Notes under the pieces: generated by a model
Database searches by the model: none
Told to the model about the DNA's origin: nothing
Seen by the model: only the letters and a program-made list of their open reading frames with translations
Part shown: one piece after another, positions 26,378 through 37,614 of the stretch
How positions within the stretch are numbered: position 1 is the stretch's first letter
How the letters are laid out: each line of letters opens with the position of its first letter
NCBI GenBank assembly: GCA_020633495.1
Contig: JACKDR010000005.1
Location: 293,501-357,500, forward strand
DNA: 64,000 nt
Source: Kofleriaceae bacterium
Lineage (GTDB): Bacteria > Myxococcota_A > Polyangia > Haliangiales > Haliangiaceae
Direction: 5' to 3'
Program-made: the position numbers and the translations under genes

Positions 26378-28175
26378 TCAAGGGTCGGGAACCAGGACCT
26401 CGACATGGCGCACGTCCCGGTCGGGGGGGACCTCCAGGGTGACGGTCCGGTCGACGTGGGCGCTGGCGTTGACGAACCGGATCCGGTGCTTGCCGGGGGC
26501 CAGCTGGAGGGTCTCGGGGGTCTCGTGGCGGGTGGGGTCGTCGTCGACGTAGAACTCGGCCCAGGGCCGGGCGCCGATCGTGACCTGGCGGGGGGCGAGG
26601 CCGGCGCCGGCGTCGACCGGGACCGACAAGGGGCGGCCGGCGTCGATCCGGACGGGGTGGCCGGCCTCGGGGCCCTCGGTCCGGGCGTCGGTCCGGGCGT
26701 CGGTCGTGTGGACCCGGCCGGTGGCGGCGTCCGGCAGGGCGGCCTCGGCGGCGTCGGCCGGCGCGACCCCGACCGCGGCGTCGGTTGCGACGCCGGCGTC
26801 GGCGACCAGGGCAGCGCCGGCATCGGCGGCGAGGGTGGCGCCAGGCGCGGCGTCGGCCGCGGCCCCAGGTGCGCAGGCGCGGGTGACCTGCCAGGCGATC
26901 GTCGCGCCGCCGACCAGCAGCGCGGCGCCGACCACGGCGGCGGCGACGGCGCGACGCCGTCCGCCCCAGGCCGACGCGGTGGTGCTGCGGTCGCCGCCGG
27001 TGACGCCGGCGCGGTCGGCGTCGCCGCGGTCGGGGCGCGGCAGCCCGCCGCCGTCGCCAGGCCGCCAGGCGCAGCGCGGTCGCCGGGGCAGGCGGCGCCG
27101 GCGCCCCGACCTCGAGCTCGTGGCCGGTCGGCGGGCCGCCGGCGGCGGTCTCGGCGAGCGAGTGCGCGGTGGCGGTGCCCAGCAGGGCCTCCTCGCCGTC
27201 GTCGAGGAAGGTCACGGCCTCCATCGGCTGGGGTCGGTCGTCGATCGATCCGCGATCGGCGCCGAACAGCGCGGCCATGCGGTCGGCGAGCAGGCGGCTC
27301 GGCACGCCGACGTCGCGGCGCTCGGCGCGGGCGTCGAGGGCGAACTCCTCGAGGGCGTGGTGCATGGCGCGGGCGTCGGCGAACCGATCCTCGACCCGCG
27401 CCGCGGTGGCGCGCGCGACGATCGCGGCGAGGCCGGGCGGCATCGCCGGGCCGTCAGGCGCCAGCGGCACCAGCTCGCCGGCGCGCGCCTGGGCCATGGC
27501 CTCGGCGGGCTCGGCGGCGCGCGCGCGCTGGCCGGTCGCGGCCTCGCGCAGCACCAGGCCCAGGGCGTACAGGTCGGCGCGGCCGTCGACCTGCTCGCCG
27601 CGCGCCTGCTCGGGCGCCATGTAGCCGGGGGTGCCGCGCACCGCGCCGACGTCCTCGCGCCGCAGCGCCGCGACGCCGAAATCGGTGAGCCGGACCTCGC
27701 CCGACCACGACAGCAGGATGTTGCGCGGCGTGACGTCGCGGTGGATGACGCCGATCGCGCCGTCCTCGAAGTCGCGGCCGTGCGCGTAGGCGAGCGCGGC
27801 GCAGCACTCGGCGCCGATGAACGCGACCAGCACCGGGTCGAGGGGCTCGGCGCGGTCGCGCGCCGCCGCCAGCAGGGCGCCGAGGTCGCGGCCGTCGACG
27901 TGCTCCATCGCCAGCAGCAGGGCGTCGCCGGCGCGACCGAAGTCGAAGACCGGGACGATGTTCTGGTGCGACAGCGCCATCGACACCCGGGCCTCGCGCA
28001 CGAACAGCGCCATCAGCCGCGGGTCGGTGGCGCGCTCGGAGCGGATGCGCTTGACCACGACCCGCTTGTCGATGCCACCCGCGCTGCGCCGTCGGGCGAG
28101 GAAGACCTCGGCCATGCCGCCCTTGGCGATCAGGCGGAGGATCTCGTAGCGGCCGAGCGACGGCACCGGCGCCAT
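26378..28175 (-). CDS. Ser/Thr protein kinase with PEGA-like C-terminus (frameshift)
   Basis: The N-terminal kinase is complete: AKGGMAEVFLA Gly loop, VVVKRI Lys, VIHRDVTPRNILL, LTDFGVAALR and GTPGYMAPEQARG. The frame turns to Arg-rich nonsense near 27060. A single-base shift there leads into GDGGGLPRPDRGD, a membrane helix (VAAAVVGAALLVGGATIAW), an Ala/Asp-rich linker and a PEGA-like domain (AEFYVDDDPTRHETPETLQL, then PGKHRIRFVN) ending at 26378. The restored 598-residue layout, cytoplasmic kinase plus extracytoplasmic PEGA, is common in myxobacteria. The gene ends just upstream of the tRNA promoter. Confidence 0.85.
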
Positions 28176-28230
28176 CCTACTCGACTTGCCGGGGCGGCGC
28201 GCGGCGGCGCCGCCCCGGGGGCCGCGGCGA

Positions 28231-28821
28231 TCAGCCGCCGACGAACCAGCGCGCGCCGAGGACCACGTCGACGTAGGCCCGCGACGACGAGGCGTGCGGG
28301 CACAGGCTGTTCACGCCCGACGCCAGGCTGCAGCTGGCGGTGCGCCACGCGTCGTAGCCCAGCGCGGCCTCGAGGTAGAGCTCGAGGCGCGGCGACGCCA
28401 GCGCGGCGCCGATGCCGATCGGGACCCGGACCCCGGCGTGGGTGTCGGGGAGCTCGTCGATCGACATCGACTGGTAGCCGTGGCGGTACCAGCGCGCGCC
28501 CAGCCCGACGTGGACCAGCACGGCGGTGGCGCCGCGGCGGAACGCGACCAGCGGGGTCAGCGAGACGTCGCCGTGCAGGGCGAGGCCGGGGCCCGCGCGG
28601 GTGCCGGTGCCGATCGCGGCGCCGACGCCGAGCAGGCCGTCGAGGCCGACCCAGCGCACGGTGACCGCGGCCGGCTCGCCGACCTCGACGCCGACCGCGA
28701 TCCCGGAGGGGCGCGCGGGGGTGTCGGCGACGGCGGCGACCGCGGGGTCGGCGCGGGCCGGGGCGGCGACCGCGATCGACGCCACGCCGGCGAGCGCCAG
28801 GCCGAGGGTGCGGGGATGCAT
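28231..28821 (-). CDS. outer-membrane beta-barrel-like protein
   Basis: A signal peptide (MHPRTLGLALAGVASIAVAAPARA) precedes about 170 residues of amphipathic strands (ALHGDVSLTPLVAFRRG, AVLVHVGLGARWYRHGY, ELYLEAALGYDAW) ending in YVDVVLGARWFVGG. The length and strand count fit a small 8-stranded barrel. The gene is 10 bp downstream of the NHL-type lipoprotein gene and probably co-transcribed with it. Function unknown. Confidence 0.65.
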   Translation of the reverse strand: MHPRTLGLALAGVASIAVAAPARADPAVAAVADTPARPSGIAVGVEVGEPAAVTVRWVGLDGLLGVGAAIGTGTRAGPGLALHGDVSLTPLVAFRRGATAVLVHVGLGARWYRHGYQSMSIDELPDTHAGVRVPIGIGAALASPRLELYLEAALGYDAWRTASCSLASGVNSLCPHASSSRAYVDVVLGARWFVGG

Positions 28822-28830
28822 CGCGCCCCC

Positions 28831-30438
28831 CTAGAAGCCGGTGACCGCGAAGACGCGGCCCCGGTTGTTGGCCGACGGCCGGGTGAGGATGTACATCGTG
28901 CCGCCCGCGATCGCGACGTCGACCGGGTTGTTGCGCAGGTACGCGACGGCGCGGGTGCCGTCGCCGCGGCTCGACACCACCAGCCGGTCGCCGCGCTCGG
29001 CGATCATCAGGCTGTCGGCGAACTCCGACGTGCCGCCGGCCAGCCACTCGAGGCCGTACGGCTGGTTCAGGTTGCGGTCCTCGAACGAGGTCACCGCGCC
29101 GGTGGTGCGATCGACCTTGTAGACGGTGTCGCGGTTGTCGTCGGAGACGTAGAACTCGCCGGCCGCGCCACGGGCGACGCCGCGCGGGCTGTCGAGCCCC
29201 TGGTTCGACAGGCTGGTGGGCTGGGCCTGGGTACAGTCGGGCAGCTGCAGCAGCCGCTGGCGATCGTCGTCGGCGACGACGACGCCGAGCGTGGGATCGA
29301 CGACCAGGTGGTACGGGCTCTGCGGGTTCTGGGCGCTGACGTTGTTGCAGATCGTCGCGTTCTCGTAGCGCATCGTGCCGGCGTTCCAGGCCATGCGCCC
29401 CAGGCGGTCCTGGCGATCGCTGTAGTAGAGGTTGGCGCCGGTCTGGTCGAAGGCGACGCCCTCGAGGTCGCCCTGCCCGACCATCACGACCGTGGCCGAG
29501 ACGCTGCCGTCGGCCGGATCGATCTGTCGGATGCAGGCGCCGTTGCACGCGCCGCCGGAGTTGTCGGCGACGTAGATCTTGCCGTCCATCGGCGACACCG
29601 CGATCGCCCGCGGATCGTCGAGGGCCTGCTGGGTGCCGTCGGTGATCAGCGCGCCGTCGAGGCCGGGCGGGGTCGCGATCGCGATCGCGGGATCGACGAT
29701 CAGCACGACCGGCTCGGCCGCGGCCTGGTTGCCGGACAGGTCGCTGGCCAGGGCGTACAGCGTGATCGTCGGCCCCGGGTTGGCGTCGTTGGGGACGTCG
29801 ACCCGGAAGGTCACGGTGGCGTCGGTCGAGCCGCTGGCGACCACGGTCGAGCGCTGCCGCGACGCCTCGCCGTCGGCCTCGAAGAAGATCTCGGCGACGC
29901 CGATCTCGTCCTGGACCCGGACCTGGACGTCGATGGGCAACCCCGGCCCGACGTGCAGATCGGTGGTCGGCGGCAGGATCTCGACCTGCGGGGGCGTGCG
30001 ATCGATCACCGCGAAGGTGGCGGCGCCGGCGACGCCGACGCCGTCGATCGCCACCGGCTGACCGCTGGCGTCGAGCACCTCGGCGGTGACGGTGCCGGTG
30101 CCCTCCCAGGTCAGGCCCTCGATCGTGGCCTCGAAGGCGCCGCGGACGTCGGTCGTGCCGTCGACCGGATCGACCGCGTGCTCGACGCCGTTGCGATCGG
30201 TGTAGGCGACCGAGACCCGGACCGGCTGGTTCTCGAGCGGCGTGCGCTCCTCGATCACCATCGCGCGCACCGTCGTGGTGCCGTCGATCGACGAGATCAG
30301 ATCGGGCGACAGCTCGACCAGGACCCCGTCGGGTGCGGGGTCGCCACACCCGTAGATGGTGGCGCTGGTGGCGATGACCAGCGCGATCCCGAGACCTCGA
30401 GACGTGCGTGAACCGTGACGTCGATAGACCAAGCTCAT
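28831..30438 (-). CDS. Ig-like/NHL beta-propeller lipoprotein
   Basis: The 535-aa precursor has a lipobox at IYGCG (Cys about residue 31). Ig-like domains cover roughly residues 40-260. A six-bladed NHL/SMP-30-like propeller follows (DDPRAIAVSPMDGKIYVADNSGG, LEGVAFDQTGANLYYSD, DSPRGVARGAAGEFYVSDDNRD, VDVAIAGGTMYILTRPS). GGGGAGGTAACGC upstream of the ATG at 30438 is a good ribosome site. The propeller probably binds a ligand or partner at the cell surface. It heads a two-gene unit with the barrel-like protein. Confidence 0.75.
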   Translation of the reverse strand: MSLVYRRHGSRTSRGLGIALVIATSATIYGCGDPAPDGVLVELSPDLISSIDGTTTVRAMVIEERTPLENQPVRVSVAYTDRNGVEHAVDPVDGTTDVRGAFEATIEGLTWEGTGTVTAEVLDASGQPVAIDGVGVAGAATFAVIDRTPPQVEILPPTTDLHVGPGLPIDVQVRVQDEIGVAEIFFEADGEASRQRSTVVASGSTDATVTFRVDVPNDANPGPTITLYALASDLSGNQAAAEPVVLIVDPAIAIATPPGLDGALITDGTQQALDDPRAIAVSPMDGKIYVADNSGGACNGACIRQIDPADGSVSATVVMVGQGDLEGVAFDQTGANLYYSDRQDRLGRMAWNAGTMRYENATICNNVSAQNPQSPYHLVVDPTLGVVVADDDRQRLLQLPDCTQAQPTSLSNQGLDSPRGVARGAAGEFYVSDDNRDTVYKVDRTTGAVTSFEDRNLNQPYGLEWLAGGTSEFADSLMIAERGDRLVVSSRGDGTRAVAYLRNNPVDVAIAGGTMYILTRPSANNRGRVFAVTGF

Positions 30439-30639
30439 GTGCGTTACCTCCCCAGGTAGCGCCTCCGACCAACGCACGCGCCGTGCCACGCGCAACCGCG
30501 CGCACGGACGTGGTCGCCGGTGTTCGCGGCTTGCGCGATGTGCAACCTCCGAACGCCACCGGGGTCGGTGCACGTGCCCCGGCGCAAGACCTCGGCGCTC
30601 GTTGACCCACCTGCGCCGGCGAGCGATGATCGAGCCGAC

Positions 30640-31749
30640 TTGCGCAGGCTTGCCGCACTCTCGGTGGTCCTCCTCCTGGCCGCCCGCGGACCGGCGCCCG
30701 CGCGCGCCGAGGGCGACGCGGGCGTCGACCTGGTCGGGTTCCACGGCCCGGCGACGCCGGGGCCGGCGGCGACCGCGGCGCGCGATCGGCTGGCGGCGCG
30801 CGCCCGCGCCGCGGGCCTGGCCTGGCTCGACCTGTCGCCGAAGCCGGCGCCGGCGTCCGACGCCGCCGGCCGGCTGCGCGCCGGCATCGACGCCTACGAC
30901 GAGCTGCGCTGGAACGACGCCCACGGCGCGCTCGACGACGCGGCGGCCGAGGCCTGGCGCACCGGCGCCGCCGGGCTGACCACCGCCGAGCTCGCCGACG
31001 TCTTCCTGTACCGGGCGCTGGTCGACACCCAGCTCGGCGACGCCACCCACGCCTGGGACGACCTGGTGCGCGCGGCGACGATCGCGCCGGCACGCACGCT
31101 CGATCCCTTGCGCTTCCCGACCCGCGCGGTCGAGGCCTTCGACCGCGCCCGCACCGCGGCGGCGGCGCTGCCGCGCGCGGTGCTCGCGATCGACGCGCCC
31201 GGCTGCGCCAGCCGGATCGACGGCGGCGAGGCCGCGCGCCTCGAGGTGATCCACGGCGAGCACGCGGTCCAGGTCGCCTGCCCGGGGCGCGCGCCGTGGG
31301 GGGCGCGGGTCGTGGTCGCAGGCGACCTGACCGTGACGCCGCCGCCCGACGACGCCCGACCGCCGGACGACGCGGCCTGGGCAACCGTGGCCGCCGAGCG
31401 CGGCGCCGCGGCGGTGCTGGCCGCGACCGTCGCCGACGACGGCGCGGGCGCGACGCTGGTGCTGCGGGTGGTGCCGGCGCACGGCGCCCCGGGGCGGCGC
31501 ACGTCGATCGCGCTGACCGGCGACGACCACGACGCCGCGGCGATCGACGCCGCCGTCGATCGCGTGCTGCTGGCGCCGGTGACCGGGGGGCCAGCCGCGG
31601 CGACGCCGTGGTGGAAGTCGCGCTGGCTGTGGGCCGCGGCTGGCGCCGCGGTCACCGCGGCGGTGATCGTGCCGCTGACGATCGGCGGCGACCGCAGCGA
31701 CGGCGGCACGGTGACGGTGCGCCCGACCGGGTGGAGCACGACCTGGTGA
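30640..31749 (+). CDS. exported TPR-like protein with C-terminal membrane anchor
   Basis: A TTG at 30640 gives a good signal peptide (LRRLAALSVVLLLAARGPAPARA read literally); upstream starts in the frame give no signal. Helical repeats fill residues 60-190 (ELRWNDAHGALDDAAAEAW, ELADVFLYRALVDTQLGDATH). A beta-rich region then leads to a late membrane helix (WLWAAAGAAVTAAVIVPLTI). The stop overlaps the next start as GTGA. The layout resembles myxobacterial periplasmic signalling-associated proteins. No name can be given. Confidence 0.65.
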   Translation: MRRLAALSVVLLLAARGPAPARAEGDAGVDLVGFHGPATPGPAATAARDRLAARARAAGLAWLDLSPKPAPASDAAGRLRAGIDAYDELRWNDAHGALDDAAAEAWRTGAAGLTTAELADVFLYRALVDTQLGDATHAWDDLVRAATIAPARTLDPLRFPTRAVEAFDRARTAAAALPRAVLAIDAPGCASRIDGGEAARLEVIHGEHAVQVACPGRAPWGARVVVAGDLTVTPPPDDARPPDDAAWATVAAERGAAAVLAATVADDGAGATLVLRVVPAHGAPGRRTSIALTGDDHDAAAIDAAVDRVLLAPVTGGPAAATPWWKSRWLWAAAGAAVTAAVIVPLTIGGDRSDGGTVTVRPTGWSTTW

Positions 31750-33194
31750 CGTCGCGCGCGCTCGGGCTCGCCACCGCTGCCACCGCCGCCGGGCTGCTCG
31801 GCTGTGGCGATGCCACGACCGTCGTCGCCCCGGTGATCGATCTGCCGGCGCCGGGCAGCGCCGCGGATCCGCTGCCGTCGCTGCAGGAGGTCGAGCTGTC
31901 GGCGGCGCACGCCGGCGCCACCGGCGCGCTGGTCGCGGCCACGTTCACGCGCGGCGAGGTGCTGTCCCTCGACGGCGTGCCCGAGGCCGACGATCTGGTG
32001 ATCCACCTGGTCGGCCGCTCCGGCGGCGCCGAGGTCGGCTACGGCCGGACCTGTCGGTTCGCGGTCGCCACCGGGGACCCGCCGCCGACGCCGCACCTGT
32101 GGTTCACCCGCACCGTGCACTGGGCGCCCGCGGCCGCGCCGCCGACCGCGCGCCGGCTCGGCGGCGCCAGCTGGACCACCGCCGACCAGGGCGTGGCGTT
32201 CGCGCTGGGCAGCGACGGCGGCGCCGCCGCCACCGCGGTCGAGGTCTTCGATCCGCTGACCGCGACCTGGCGCCAGGCGGCCGCGACCGCGCCGCGCACC
32301 GGCGGCGTCCTGGTGCCGCTCGGCGACGGCCGCGCCGTCATCGCCGGCGGCCGCGACGACGCCGGCGACCCGATCGGCGTGGTCGAGGTCGTCGATCCCC
32401 TGGCCGCCGAGGCCGCCCGGGTCGAGACCATCGACGATCCGCGGCTCGGCCTCGACGGCACCGCCGCGGTGCGCCAGCAGGACGGCGACGTCATCGTCCT
32501 GGGCGGCCGCGACGCCAGCGGGCCGATCGCCACCGGCTGGGTCCTCGAGGTCGGCGACGACGGCGTCGTCGCGGTGCCGCGGACGCTCGACGCGGCGCTG
32601 GCGACGCCGCGCAGCGACCACACGCTGACCCGGCTCGGCGACGACGTCGGCGCGCCCCTGGTCGTGATCGGCGGGGTCGACGGCGCGGGCGCGCCGGTCG
32701 CCGCCGCGGAGCTGTACCTGCCGCTGTCCAAGAGCTTCTCGACCAGCTTCGCGGCGACGATGGTCGTGCCGCGACACCGCCACACCGCGGTCCGCCTGCC
32801 CGACGGCTCGGTGCTGGTGGTCGGTGGCGTCGACGCCGCCGACCAGCCGGTGGCGACGATCGAGCGGTTCTCGATCGCCGACGGCTTCACCGACGTCGGC
32901 ACGCTGCCGCCGGCCGCCGGCCTGGTCGACGCCAGCCTGACCCCGCTGCCCGACGGCCGCTACCTGCTGTCCGGCGGCCGGACCGGCCCCGCCGAGCCCG
33001 CCGCCGCCAGCGCCTACGTCATCGGGCTCGACCCCAGCGACGGCTCGATCGACGTCACGCCCACCGACGATCTCGACGAGCCGCGCGCCGGCCACACCGC
33101 GGCGCTCTTGTGCGACGGCACGGTGCTGGCGATCGGCGGCGACGGCCCCGACAGCGCCGACCGCTACCAGCCGCGCTCGACCGATCGCCGCTGA
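31746..33194 (+). CDS. Kelch-repeat lipoprotein
   Basis: The GTG at 31746 overlaps the upstream stop (GTGA). The lipobox LLGCG lies at about residue 18. The mature protein has Kelch motifs with paired glycines: VLVPLGDGRAVIAGGRDD, GDVIVLGGRDASG, TRLGDDVGAPLVVIGGV, RLPDGSVLVVGGVDAADQPV, DGRYLLSGGRTG, CDGTVLAIGGDGPD. Kelch propellers bind proteins or polysaccharides at the surface. The gene is coupled to the preceding TPR-like gene and convergent with the sigma54 activator. Confidence 0.8.
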   Translation: MTSRALGLATAATAAGLLGCGDATTVVAPVIDLPAPGSAADPLPSLQEVELSAAHAGATGALVAATFTRGEVLSLDGVPEADDLVIHLVGRSGGAEVGYGRTCRFAVATGDPPPTPHLWFTRTVHWAPAAAPPTARRLGGASWTTADQGVAFALGSDGGAAATAVEVFDPLTATWRQAAATAPRTGGVLVPLGDGRAVIAGGRDDAGDPIGVVEVVDPLAAEAARVETIDDPRLGLDGTAAVRQQDGDVIVLGGRDASGPIATGWVLEVGDDGVVAVPRTLDAALATPRSDHTLTRLGDDVGAPLVVIGGVDGAGAPVAAAELYLPLSKSFSTSFAATMVVPRHRHTAVRLPDGSVLVVGGVDAADQPVATIERFSIADGFTDVGTLPPAAGLVDASLTPLPDGRYLLSGGRTGPAEPAAASAYVIGLDPSDGSIDVTPTDDLDEPRAGHTAALLCDGTVLAIGGDGPDSADRYQPRSTDRR

Positions 33195-33217
33195 CCACGC
33201 GCCCGGACGCGGCGCCG

Positions 33218-34990
<1,773 letters not shown>

Positions 34991-35001
34991 CGTACGAACT
35001 C

Positions 35002-35013
35002 TGCACAGTGTGC
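35002..35013 (-). promoter_or_regulatory. 12-bp motif upstream of the sigma54-activator gene
   Basis: On the minus strand this reads GCACACTGTGCA, 12 bp before the activator start codon. The identical 12-mer occurs on the plus strand at 35992-36003, upstream of the operon at 36040. A neighbouring TGTGCC-AC-GGCACA foldback (35009-35022) overlaps it. It could be a common regulator site, perhaps for autoregulation. Confidence 0.5.
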
Positions 35014-35078
35014 CACGGCACACGACGGTTTCCCGCGGCATTAGCCGCCGATCTAGCGTGGTACCGTCTGTGCATCGC

Positions 35079-35744
35079 ATGGCGGCCATGCCCGGGATCT
35101 GGAAAGTCGCGCTCGGCGCGGCGCTGCTGACGGCCGCCTGCGGGCCGGGGGGCGGCGACGATCCCGACGCCGGCGACGGCCCGGACGGGGGCGGCGGCAA
35201 CGGGCTGACCTTCGAGTGGCGAGCGCCGGACGTCGACCAGGCGCTCCCGGCCGGCGTCACCATCGACAAGCTGGTGCTCAAGCTGCGGGACCTCCGCGCG
35301 GTCGGCGACGCCGCCGGCAACGAGACCCACCTGGAGAGCCAGCAGATCGAGCTCGACAGCCCGACCAAGGTCGGGACGACCACGTTCCCGCAGGCCCCCC
35401 CGGGGATCTACTCGGCCTTCGAGTTCCGCGTCGATCGCGGGTTCGACGGCGAGGGTTCCTGGCAGGTCGAGGGCACGGTCGACCTCGGCGGCGATACCGT
35501 CAACTTCCTGATCGAGGACGAAGGCACGGCCTCCGTCAGCCTCGATCTGGCCGGGCTCGACCTGCCGCCCGGCGAGGGCCGGACCGTCGCGATCGACGTC
35601 GACCTGGCCGCGGTGGTCGACGGCATCGACTGGGCGTCGCTGCCGCAGCAGAGTGGCCAGATCGTGATCGAGGAAGACTCGACCCTGATCGGCCAGCTCC
35701 GGGGCAGGTTGATCACGTCGTTCTCGATCGCGTCGATCGACTGA
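35079..35744 (+). CDS. lipoprotein, 221 aa, beta-rich
   Basis: The N-terminus MAAMPGIWKVALGAALLTAACG ends in a lipobox (TAAC). An Asp/Gly-rich linker and about 170 residues of alternating strands follow (LTFEWRAPDVDQ, IDKLVLKLRDLRAVGD, VNFLIEDEGTASVSLDLAG). The pattern is similar to DUF4382-like carbohydrate-binding lipoproteins, without a firm match. It is divergent from the sigma54-activator gene. Confidence 0.65.
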   Translation: MAAMPGIWKVALGAALLTAACGPGGGDDPDAGDGPDGGGGNGLTFEWRAPDVDQALPAGVTIDKLVLKLRDLRAVGDAAGNETHLESQQIELDSPTKVGTTTFPQAPPGIYSAFEFRVDRGFDGEGSWQVEGTVDLGGDTVNFLIEDEGTASVSLDLAGLDLPPGEGRTVAIDVDLAAVVDGIDWASLPQQSGQIVIEEDSTLIGQLRGRLITSFSIASID

Positions 35745-35759
35745 CGGCGCTCCGCCGTC
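35743..35759 (+). terminator. stem-loop after the 35079 lipoprotein gene
   Basis: GACGGCG and CGCCGTC pair as a 7-bp stem around CTC directly at the stop codon; weak further pairing (GATC) flanks it. There is no T-tract, so terminator function is uncertain. Confidence 0.35.
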
Positions 35760-35990
35760 GGTGATCGTCGAAGGTCGGAGCCCGCCGGGGCTCGGTGGTC
35801 ACCGTCGTCGTCGCGCACGGCGCCGCGCGACGTCCCGACGCCTCGCGGGGCCCGGCGCCGTCGCCGCGCGACGTTCCCGACACCCGGCCGCTGGCGCGCC
35901 GCTTGAATTGTCGTCCGCTGGTGCCGACGTCCCGCCCCGCCTCGAGCCGCAACCACGCGAACCGCCAGGGGCATTCGGCTGTCCGCGCCC

Positions 35991-36003
35991 TGCACACTGT
36001 GCA
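35991..36003 (+). promoter_or_regulatory. palindrome upstream of the 7TM-transglutaminase operon
   Basis: TGCACACTGTGCA is a perfect inverted repeat of six bases around a central C, ending 36 bp before the GTG of the first operon gene. Twelve of its bases recur upstream of the FHA/sigma54 activator. The 295 bp between 35745 and 36039 hold no other gene. Confidence 0.55.
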
Positions 36004-36039
36004 TGCGCCGTACGAGGCACCGTACACCGGAGGTGTCGC

Positions 36040-37614
36040 GTGACCGACCACCACGAGCGTCGCCTGCGCGTCACGCTCGCCGTGCTGATCGCGCTGCCGC
36101 TGGCGCTGATCGCCTACAAGATCTTCGTCCTCGGCTACCACCCGCGCGACGTCCTGCCGCGCACCCAGTACCACGTCACGCTCGAGATGACCCTCGACGG
36201 GCACGGCAGCGACGTCCGGATCCGCAGCTTCCTGCCGCTGTCCGACGAGCACCAGCAGATCTCCGACGAGCAGAGCTCGGCGCCGGGGATGCACTTCACC
36301 AGCGACACCACGGGGCCGAGCCGGCTCGCCACCTGGACCGGCAACGGCGTGCCCGACGGCGCGCGGCTCCGCTACGGCTACTCGCTGCTGGCCAGCCCGC
36401 TGCAGTTCGACCTCGACCCGGAGCTGCCGGTGCCCGACGGCTACGGCTCGTCGCTGGCGCCGTACCTGCGCCCCGAGGACGACATCCAGGTCGACGCCCC
36501 CGAGATCGCCGCGACGCTGCACCAGATCGGCGCCGACCACGGCTCGACCACCGCGCGGCTGCACGCGATCTACGACTACACGTCGAGCCTGCCGCAGCGG
36601 CCGTTCAAGGGCACCACCGACGCGCTGACCGCGCTGCGCCTGGGCGAGGCCAGCTGCAACGGCAAGAGCCGCCTGTTCGTGGCGCTGGCCCGGGCCGCCG
36701 GCCTGCCGGCTCGCCTGGTCGGCGGGTTGATCCTGCAGTCGGGCACCAAGCGGACCTCGCACCAGTGGGTCGAGGTCTACATCGCCGGTCACTGGGTGCC
36801 GTTCTGCCCCACCAACCACCACTTCGCGTCGCTGCCCGAGACCTACCTGGTGCTGTACCGCGGCGACGAGGCGCTGTTCCGCCACACCGCCGACGTCAAC
36901 TTCGACTACCGGTTCCACATCTCGACCTCGATGGTGCCGTCGCCGGGCGCGCGCGAGTCGTTCGGCGCGCTCAACGTGTGGGCGCTGTTCGATCGGCTCG
37001 GCCTGCCGTTCATGCTGCTACAGACCGTGCTGATGCTGCCGGTCGGCGCCCTCGTCGTGGTGCTGTTCCGCAACGTCATCGGCCTGCCCACGTTCGGCAC
37101 CTTCCTGCCGGCGCTGATCGCCGCCGGCGCCGGTCAGACCGGGCCGTGGTGGGGCATCGTCGGCGTGCTGATCGCGATCAGCGTGGTGGTGCTGCTGCGC
37201 TGGGCCATCCAGCGACTCGAGCTGTTGCACTCGCCGACGCTGGCGATCTTGCTCGCCGGCGTCACGACGGCGCTGCTCGGCACCAGCCTGCTGGCCGAAC
37301 GCTTCGGCCAGCTACACCTGGCGCGGGTGACCTTCTTCCCGATCGCGGTGCTCGCGATCGCGTCGGAGCGGTTCTACCTGGCGGTCACCGAGCAGGGCAC
37401 ACCCAAGGCGCTCAAGGAGCTGGGCGGGACGCTGGTCGTGACGCTGGCCTGCTTCGTGGTCATGCACTCGCTGGCGCTGCAGATCGTCCTGGTCGGGTTC
37501 CCCGAGGTGCTGCTGCTGGTGGTCGCCGCCAACGTCTACCTGGGCCGCTGGGTCGGGGTCCGGCTGCTCGAGTACCGGCGGTTCACGCCGGTCCTGACCG
37601 GAGGTGCGCCGTGA
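36040..37614 (+). CDS. 7TM protein with N-terminal transglutaminase-like domain
   Basis: The 524-aa product has an N-terminal anchor helix (LRVTLAVLIALPLALIAYKIF), a periplasmic domain and a transglutaminase-like core (YDYTSSLP, GEASCNGKSRLFVALARAAGLPARLV, then SHQWVEVYI). Cys about 206 and His about 240 are present, but the usual third Asp position reads FCPTN, so the triad looks incomplete. Seven C-terminal membrane helices follow (from MLLQTVLMLPVGALVVVLF). This is the Transglut_i_TM/7TM_transglut architecture. Known relatives sit beside RimK-like ATP-grasp enzymes, as here. GGAGG at 36030 supports the GTG start. Confidence 0.85.
   Translation: MTDHHERRLRVTLAVLIALPLALIAYKIFVLGYHPRDVLPRTQYHVTLEMTLDGHGSDVRIRSFLPLSDEHQQISDEQSSAPGMHFTSDTTGPSRLATWTGNGVPDGARLRYGYSLLASPLQFDLDPELPVPDGYGSSLAPYLRPEDDIQVDAPEIAATLHQIGADHGSTTARLHAIYDYTSSLPQRPFKGTTDALTALRLGEASCNGKSRLFVALARAAGLPARLVGGLILQSGTKRTSHQWVEVYIAGHWVPFCPTNHHFASLPETYLVLYRGDEALFRHTADVNFDYRFHISTSMVPSPGARESFGALNVWALFDRLGLPFMLLQTVLMLPVGALVVVLFRNVIGLPTFGTFLPALIAAGAGQTGPWWGIVGVLIAISVVVLLRWAIQRLELLHSPTLAILLAGVTTALLGTSLLAERFGQLHLARVTFFPIAVLAIASERFYLAVTEQGTPKALKELGGTLVVTLACFVVMHSLALQIVLVGFPEVLLLVVAANVYLGRWVGVRLLEYRRFTPVLTGGAP

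Noticed and set aside
34991..35050. sigma54 -24/-12 promoter before the activator gene
   Set aside because: TGGCAC is present on the minus strand, but the following GC lies about two bases too close for the -24/-12 spacing.
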